Of a DNA stretch of 33,974 bases, positions 29,312 to 33,974 are shown piece after piece. The notes under the pieces are model-generated. The model saw only the letters and a program-made list of their open reading frames with translations, ran no database searches and was not told the origin of the DNA. Within the stretch, counting starts at the first letter, position 1. Each line of letters opens with the position of its first letter. The DNA comes from an uncultured Treponema sp. (GTDB lineage Bacteria > Spirochaetota > Spirochaetia > Treponematales > Treponemataceae), in contig CAKULY010000021.1 of the NCBI GenBank assembly GCA_934667505.1, positions 1 through 33,974 on the forward strand, given 5' to 3'. A program made the translations under genes and the position numbers.

Positions 29312-30001
29312 ATGATTACTAACATTTTTTTTCTTATTGGATGTACATTTTTTATTATTGCCTCAACGATTCATCTCATAGCTTGTGCAAAATCAAACAG
29401 AAAATTACAAATAATTACAAAACCCATGCTGATGCCATTGATACTTGCAAGTTCAATACTCGTGTTAACGTTTAGATGGCCTGATTCAAAAAATTTAATT
29501 ATATTTACAAGTTTCGCAATAACATTTGCTTGCATGGGGAATATTTTTTTTATAAGGCAGGAACGAATAAAAATGCTAGCCTTTGGAATTTTATTCTTTG
29601 ACCTGTCAAATTTGAATTGGATAGTAATATTATTTCCTTCAATAAAACTATTTCCTTTAAATCCATTTTTTAAGATTGTATTTATACTTTTTTATATAGG
29701 AATAATCTTCATTTCAATTTTTACAGGAAGAAAACTGTCTAAGGCAAAAATCGCACTTATAAGCGCATTCGCATTAATCCTATGCGCATTGAATTATACA
29801 ACGCTTGCAACCCTTGTTGGAGCAAGGACGCTTTATTCTTTGCTGCTAGTTTTTGGAACAATTTTGCTTATGGCGGCAAGTTATCTTTATTTGATGAATC
29901 TCTGCGGAAAAAGCACAAAAAACAACCAATTTTTTGTAATGCTTACATATCTTGTTGCCCAAGCGCTCATTTCAGCAGGAATAATTATGATGATTTACTA
30001 A
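29312..30001 (+). CDS. YhhN-like multi-pass membrane protein
   Basis: The 229-residue hydrophobic protein has about eight membrane segments. The order fits YhhN/TMEM86 (lysoplasmalogenase-like): an early TM, then TKPMLMPLILASSILV (K-P-x-x-x-P-L), then CMGNIFFI at the position of the usual G-D-x-F-L. The Asp of that motif is Asn here, so if this is the family, activity on lysoplasmalogen is doubtful. It is AT-rich and converges with dapB at a 6-base gap. Confidence 0.5.
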   Translation: MITNIFFLIGCTFFIIASTIHLIACAKSNRKLQIITKPMLMPLILASSILVLTFRWPDSKNLIIFTSFAITFACMGNIFFIRQERIKMLAFGILFFDLSNLNWIVILFPSIKLFPLNPFFKIVFILFYIGIIFISIFTGRKLSKAKIALISAFALILCALNYTTLATLVGARTLYSLLLVFGTILLMAASYLYLMNLCGKSTKNNQFFVMLTYLVAQALISAGIIMMIY

Positions 30002-30007
30002 AGCAAA

Positions 30008-30787
30008 CTAAAAAAGGTCTTGCATTCCGTAAAGTTTACCTTTTACTAGTCTTCCTGTTTTTAAACCATCGCATAAGCGTTCAAGGGCATGTACCGCACC
30101 CAGCGCAAAACCTTCTCGACTACGAGCAGTATGTGTAATTTCGATAGTGTCAGCAGGACTATCAAAAAAAACAGTATGCGTTCCAGGAACTGAACCACAT
30201 CTTGTAGAAGACACGTGCAACTGTTCTGGTTTCGGTTTTTCATGAAAAGCGTCTACGACCATTTCTGTTTTTTTATTTGTATTTTTAAGAATTCTTTTAG
30301 CTATTTCTAATGCAGTTCCAGAAGGGCTGTCAGCTTTTTGATTATGATGCATTTCCCAAGTAGAAATATCGTATTCTTGCCACGGCTCCATAATTTTTAC
30401 AGCTTCTTCAATTATTTTATAAAGCATATTTACACCAATTGAAAAATTTGAAGAAGTCATTATGGTTCCGCCACAATCAGAAGCGAGTTTAGAAACTTCA
30501 TCAAATTTGCTATTCCAACCGGTAGTTCCTACAACAATTGGAATTCCTAAAGGAAGAAGTGCATTTATATTTCCTAATACCGCAGTTGGATGGCTAAATT
30601 CAATAACACCATCTGCCCCACTAGATTTTACAGCTCTTGCAACTGCTTGACCATCTCCAGCAGAAACCTTTATATCAGCATCATCAGAAATAACATCTAT
30701 AGTTGAAACAACTTCATGTCCAAGCGATAGAGCACAATTCTTTATCATGTGCCCCATTTTTCCATATCCTACTAAAGCGATTTTCAT
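30008..30787 (-). CDS. dapB: 4-hydroxy-tetrahydrodipicolinate reductase
   Basis: The 259-residue protein begins MKIALVGYGKMGHMIKN (G-x-G-x-x-G nucleotide loop). It contains GVIEFSHPTAVLGNINALL, IPIVVGTTGW, SSNFSIGVNML and the substrate-binding EMHHNQKADSPSGTA, where the normal motif is E-x-H-H-x-x-K-x-D-A-P-S-G-T-A (catalytic His and Lys present). DapB reduces the dihydrodipicolinate precursor with NAD(P)H in lysine/diaminopimelate synthesis. It follows lysC by 12 bases with AGAGGAATTT as ribosome site, so the two first-committed pathway enzymes are cotranscribed. Confidence 0.95.
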   Translation of the reverse strand: MKIALVGYGKMGHMIKNCALSLGHEVVSTIDVISDDADIKVSAGDGQAVARAVKSSGADGVIEFSHPTAVLGNINALLPLGIPIVVGTTGWNSKFDEVSKLASDCGGTIMTSSNFSIGVNMLYKIIEEAVKIMEPWQEYDISTWEMHHNQKADSPSGTALEIAKRILKNTNKKTEMVVDAFHEKPKPEQLHVSSTRCGSVPGTHTVFFDSPADTIEITHTARSREGFALGAVHALERLCDGLKTGRLVKGKLYGMQDLF

Positions 30788-30799
30788 AAATTCCTCTAA

Positions 30800-32125
30800 C
30801 TAATCAAAATAAGCTTTATGCAAAACCCTTACAGTTCTGTCAGATTCGTCATCATCAACAATGACACTTATATTAACTTTTGATGCTCCTTGGCTTATCA
30901 TTTGAACATTAATGCCTTCATCTGCAAGAGCCTCGAATCCGCTTGCCAAAATAGCACTAGAGTGAGCTGCGTCGCAAATAACTGTAACAATAGCTTTATT
31001 TCTACGAACAGAAACATCACAAGCCTTGCCTAAATCTTCTAAAAGCCCATCAAGATTTTCATTACCATTTACAGTACAAGAAACAGAAACTTCTGAAGTA
31101 GCTATAACGTCAATACTTATGTTCCATTTTAAAAAATTATTAAAAATATGAGCAAGAAATCCACATGCCCCCAACATTCTATTTGAAACAATATCAACAA
31201 TAGCTACATGTTTTACAGAAGTAATGGCACAAACAGGAGGTACTTTTCCAGAATGAGTCTCTACTATTAATGTTCCATTGCTTTCTATGTTATAAGAATT
31301 TTTTACCCTTACAGGAGTTCCGCTTTTTCTTACAGGAACCATTGACCGAGGATGAAGAACCTGAGAACCAAACATTGCAAGTTCTTGCGCCTCTTCATAA
31401 GTTACTTCTGGAACAGTTCTAGCTTCTTTTACAATTCTTGGATCTGTGGTCAAAATTCCATCAACATCTTTCCAAGTCTGAACCTCTTCAGCATTCATTG
31501 CTGCCCCAATCATTGTTGCAGTAAGGTCAGAACCTCCGCGCCCCAAAGTTGTTATATTACCTTTTTTGTCTTTTGCAATAAAACCTGTTACAATAGGAAT
31601 TGCGACATCTGTTCCATTTTTATAAGAATTAAGATGCTGAGGAATATTTTCCCAAACTTCATCAAGGAGTTCTGCGCTCATGTAGGTAGAATCACTTATA
31701 AAACCAATATCCCAAGCGTCATAAAACTTCGCGGATATATTTTCACTTTGCAAATAAGCCGCCATCATTCTTACAGACATTCGCTCTCCAAACGAAACCA
31801 AATAGTCCCTTGAACGGCGACTTATTTCTTTTAACATAGAGATACCTGTTAAAAGAGTCCTTAGTTCATCGAGCAAATCTTTTATTGTGCTAATATCAAT
31901 ACCAAGTTCTGTAGCTGTATCTTCGTGAAGTTTTGCGACTCCAGCAACATCAACAGTACCAGTAACAGCCTTATCTGCGGCGCCTAACAGATTGTCTGTA
32001 GTATCTCCCATAGCTGAAAGCACTACAACTGGTCTTTTGTCTTTATAAGCTTTTATAATTGAAGCAACATGTTTTATTCTTTCTGCATTGGCAACTGATG
32101 AGCCACCAAATTTCATAACTATCAT
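30800..32125 (-). CDS. lysC: Aspartate kinase, monofunctional
   Basis: The 441-residue protein starts MIVMKFGGSSVANAERI, with the K-F-G-G-S-S ATP/phosphate motif. Further motifs are SFGERMSVRMMAAYL, TLGRGGSDLTATMIGAA and the kinase-end TTDPRIVKEARTVPEVTYEE. Two C-terminal ACT domains follow (about 310-441: VAIVDIVSNRMLGACGFLAH, VNISVIVDDDESDRTVRVLH), where lysine or threonine feedback would act. It phosphorylates aspartate, the first step to lysine, threonine and methionine. The length fits YclM-type class III enzymes. The start at 32125 is chosen because a -10 box ends six bases before it. Confidence 0.95.
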   Translation of the reverse strand: MIVMKFGGSSVANAERIKHVASIIKAYKDKRPVVVLSAMGDTTDNLLGAADKAVTGTVDVAGVAKLHEDTATELGIDISTIKDLLDELRTLLTGISMLKEISRRSRDYLVSFGERMSVRMMAAYLQSENISAKFYDAWDIGFISDSTYMSAELLDEVWENIPQHLNSYKNGTDVAIPIVTGFIAKDKKGNITTLGRGGSDLTATMIGAAMNAEEVQTWKDVDGILTTDPRIVKEARTVPEVTYEEAQELAMFGSQVLHPRSMVPVRKSGTPVRVKNSYNIESNGTLIVETHSGKVPPVCAITSVKHVAIVDIVSNRMLGACGFLAHIFNNFLKWNISIDVIATSEVSVSCTVNGNENLDGLLEDLGKACDVSVRRNKAIVTVICDAAHSSAILASGFEALADEGINVQMISQGASKVNISVIVDDDESDRTVRVLHKAYFD

Positions 32126-32160
32126 GTATAAAATATACATTTTTTTGCATATTTATTCAA
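32126..32160 (-). promoter_or_regulatory. Leaderless promoter of the lysC-dapB operon
   Basis: Minus-strand TTGAAT (32160-32155), 17-bp spacer, TATATT (32137-32132), six bases, then the ATG at 32125. A leaderless start leaves no room for a lysine riboswitch. Confidence 0.6.
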
Positions 32161-32244
32161 CGTTGTTTTTAGTTGTTTTAGTTAAAAAGGTTTCTACTGC
32201 AGGATTTTTAATCCAATTTTCAATACTCGACTTTCGCCTAAAAA

Positions 32245-33162
32245 TCATTCCATTTTTGTTCTTTCTAAAAAATCAGAAACTGAGATAGATTTTAATCCTC
32301 TTTTTTGAAGACTAACAATAAGATTCTCATCAGACTCGTCGTTGATAATTATAGTTCCATTTGATTTTAAACTTTTTTTCAATATTCCACCGTGTTTTTG
32401 AACTAAAGTTCCAACTTTTAAAGCTAAATCTGGATTCGCTGAAATTTTAAAGCCTAAAGCATAATCTCCGGAAAGTTTGTGTGATAAAACTGCTCGAACC
32501 TTTTTTCCATACATTTCTTTTAATTTTTCTTGAACTTCCTTATTGTGGCGGTTAATTTCCATCTGTTCGGCATATTTTTCTACACTAATTTTACAGTCTT
32601 TGTTATTTTCTAAAAGTTCTTCTATAGAGCAGCCTTGTTCTTCACAAAAAATTTTCATAAGGCGCATTGTCATTTTTGCATCATCTTGACTTTTATGAGC
32701 TTTCAAATCTGAAATATCAACTTTAAGCAAATGACAAAAATCTTCCAACTTGTGAACCGCACCTATAGATTTTTTTAAAATATTCGCTAAATCGTATGCA
32801 GCATAATTTATTTGAGGCAAACTATAACGTTCGCATGCAGAATATAAAAAACCTATATCGTTATTAACACCGAATCCTATAATTCTTCGATTAGAAGCTT
32901 CCATAAGTTTTTTTATAGGAGGATAAAATGATTCAAAATTATGTTGCGCTCTAAAGTAATCTTTTGAGTATGCCAATTGACAATTCTTCTTTGGATCAAA
33001 AAGATACCAATCGAATTCTGTTTCTGGATTCATAACTACATCATCTTCATCCAAAATATTCCAGTCTTCATCAACTAAAACATATCCAAAAGAACACATT
33101 TTACCAACGCCATCAAAACAATTTGCACATTCAATATCAAAAAAAATATAAGACCGATTCAT
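32245..33162 (-). CDS. DEDD-family 3'-5' exonuclease with C-terminal BRCT-like region
   Basis: The 305-residue protein opens MNRSYIFFDIECANCFDGVG (Exo I motif D-I-E). It has GFGVNNDIGFL as Exo II (N-N-D) and LKAHKSQDDAKMTMRLMKIF as Exo III (H-x4-D), so it is a DEDDh nuclease. A coiled, charged linker (about 170-215) and a C-terminal segment of about 85 residues (GDYALGFKISANPDLALKVG, TLVQKHGGILKKSLKSNGTI) look like a BRCT fold, a combination seen in some DnaQ-like proteins. The substrate, DNA or RNA, is open. It starts 9 bases after the methyltransferase stop without a ribosome site, so it is likely translated by coupling. Confidence 0.82.
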   Translation of the reverse strand: MNRSYIFFDIECANCFDGVGKMCSFGYVLVDEDWNILDEDDVVMNPETEFDWYLFDPKKNCQLAYSKDYFRAQHNFESFYPPIKKLMEASNRRIIGFGVNNDIGFLYSACERYSLPQINYAAYDLANILKKSIGAVHKLEDFCHLLKVDISDLKAHKSQDDAKMTMRLMKIFCEEQGCSIEELLENNKDCKISVEKYAEQMEINRHNKEVQEKLKEMYGKKVRAVLSHKLSGDYALGFKISANPDLALKVGTLVQKHGGILKKSLKSNGTIIINDESDENLIVSLQKRGLKSISVSDFLERTKME

Positions 33163-33171
33163 AAAGTATAT

Positions 33172-33876
33172 TTAAAAATAGATTAAAAAAATTGCTGGAA
33201 CTTTTTTTAGTTCTGGCAAACCAGTTTTTTTCCAAGTAGAAATTGCTCTTGTTTTTATAAACTCAAAATCCGTAGTAATACCAGCTGCTATGCAAAGTTT
33301 AGTTTCAGGCTTGCAAGTCGCCAAAATTGATTCAAACATTTGACGATTTCTATAAGGTGTTTCAATAAAAAGCTGAGTCTGTTTTTCTTTATAAGCACGT
33401 TGCTCAAGTTGTCTTAATTTATTAGACCTTTCTGGATTTTTTACAGGAAGATACCCATTAAAAGCAAAACTCTGACCGCTAAACCCACTGCTCATAACTG
33501 CCATTAAAATTGCAGACGGTCCTACTAAGGGAACTACTTTAAGATTCTTTTTATGCGCGATAGCTACAATATCTGCTCCAGGATCTGCAACCGCTGGACA
33601 GCCAGCCTCGCTTATCACTCCAATAGATTCGCCATTTTCCAAGGCATCAAGATAATTAAGAATATCTTTCGTTTCAGTATGTTCACTAAGCTCATAAAAA
33701 ACTGCATCATCTACATGAGAATTTTCAATTCTTGCAAGAAAACGTTTAGCAGATTTTATATTTTCCACTATAAAAATTTTTATTTGCTTTATTATATCTA
33801 AATTATAAGAGGGTAAAACTTTTTCATACTCAGTATCACCTAAAGTAACAGGTATCAAATAAAGAGCTGCATCCAT
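33172..33876 (-). CDS. RsmI-like SAM-dependent (tetrapyrrole methylase fold) methyltransferase
   Basis: The 234-residue protein shows the family motifs in a shortened RsmI layout: LYLIPVTLGDTEYEKVLP at the N-terminus, GVISEAGCPAVADPGADIVA (the E-A-G-x-P-x-x-D-P-G signature), VVPLVGPSAILMAVMSSGFS, FNGYLPVKNPERSNKL, and QLFIETPYRNRQMFESIL. True RsmI 2'-O-methylates C1402 of 16S rRNA; this shorter branch, common in Bacteroidetes and spirochaetes, may do the same or have another target. It is directly downstream of the 5S rRNA gene on the same strand and overlaps no other gene. AGGAG about 11 bases before the ATG. Confidence 0.85.
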   Translation of the reverse strand: MDAALYLIPVTLGDTEYEKVLPSYNLDIIKQIKIFIVENIKSAKRFLARIENSHVDDAVFYELSEHTETKDILNYLDALENGESIGVISEAGCPAVADPGADIVAIAHKKNLKVVPLVGPSAILMAVMSSGFSGQSFAFNGYLPVKNPERSNKLRQLEQRAYKEKQTQLFIETPYRNRQMFESILATCKPETKLCIAAGITTDFEFIKTRAISTWKKTGLPELKKVPAIFLIYF

Positions 33877-33900
33877 AATATCACCAACTCCTGCCTATAA

Positions 33901-33910
33901 ACAAAAAAAA
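33901..33910 (-). terminator. T-run after the 5S rRNA gene
   Basis: On the minus strand the 5S 3' end is followed immediately by eight T residues (33910-33903). Confidence 0.5.
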
Positions 33911-33974
33911 GTCCGGCAGCAACCTACTTTCCCACCAAAGGCAGTATCATCGGCGTAAGAGAGCTTGACTTCCG
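33911..33974 (-). rRNA. rrf: 5S rRNA, 3' part (5' end outside window)
   Basis: The minus strand reads CGGAAGTCAAGCTCTCTTAC, then GCCGATGATACTGCC, and near the end GGTGGGAAAGTAGG and TTGCTGCCGGAC. This matches the second half of bacterial 5S rRNA (the AAG-x-x-AAG-C-TC helix, the GCCGATG-TAGT loop and the terminal GCTGCCGG). It implies that a 16S-23S-5S operon lies to the right of the window, transcribed leftward. Confidence 0.9.

Noticed and set aside
32126..32244. Lysine riboswitch upstream of lysC
   Set aside because: The predicted start of transcription coincides with the start codon, and the 100-base spacer is too short and shows no lysine-riboswitch helices.

Overview
The window reads like a chromosomal stretch of a host-associated anaerobic spirochaete, most likely a Treponema. 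The points for this are three paralogous lipoproteins with SUMF1/formylglycine-generating-enzyme-like domains, AAA_14/DUF4143 ATPases, a Na+-pump decarboxylase operon, many short accessory genes shared with Firmicutes, and a mix of leaderless and Shine-Dalgarno genes. This placement is by protein resemblance only. UGA and UAA both serve as ordinary stops.

Left part, 1-12270 (accessory). A Phd/RelE-type toxin-antitoxin pair enters from the left edge. It is followed by a flavodoxin-like gene, a DUF5131 gene, an AAA_14/DUF4143 ATPase and a GNAT acetyltransferase. An AT-rich restriction-modification island follows: a truncated dam-like adenine methylase, a Sau3AI/MutH-type endonuclease, a C5 cytosine methyltransferase and a DpnD-like small protein. 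Next come a nitrilase-family amidase, a probable type I toxin/antisense RNA locus, a GC-rich structured intergenic block, an iron-sulfur-flavoprotein-like gene with an in-frame UGA at an expected Cys, a frameshifted DUF4160 gene with its usual DUF2442 partner, a VOC protein and an ANT(6)-like nucleotidyltransferase. A 490-bp spacer full of palindromic repeats closes the region.

Middle, 12275-23700. Three SUMF1-like lipoproteins lie on the minus strand, each with a different N-terminal part. Around them are a (TGTTC)13 microsatellite, a SAP/DUF6434 operon whose second gene is broken by an in-frame UGA at an expected Cys, a DUF3781 gene, an O6-alkylguanine-DNA methyltransferase, a DJ-1/PfpI protein, a second AAA_14/DUF4143 ATPase, a small P-loop protein, a UDG-like protein and a divergent XRE regulator.

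Right, 23788-33974 (core-like). This part holds a Na+-dependent SNF-family transporter, an oadGAB Na+-translocating decarboxylase operon whose alpha subunit carries two biotinyl domains, a YhhN-like membrane protein, a lysC-dapB operon for lysine/diaminopimelate synthesis, an RsmI-like methyltransferase plus DEDD exonuclease operon, and the 3' end of a 5S rRNA gene running off the right edge on the minus strand.

Cross-cutting signals: (i) at least ten genes have a -10 hexamer followed by exactly six bases and then the start codon, so their mRNAs are predicted to be leaderless; (ii) several other genes share a leader ending in ACTTTTTATGGGAG, two of them with the same conserved hairpin; (iii) dispersed palindromes keep constant flanks and a CTTGA loop while their stems vary with full complementarity; (iv) two separate genes have a UGA where a Cys is expected, so selenocysteine insertion has to be weighed against simple gene decay.
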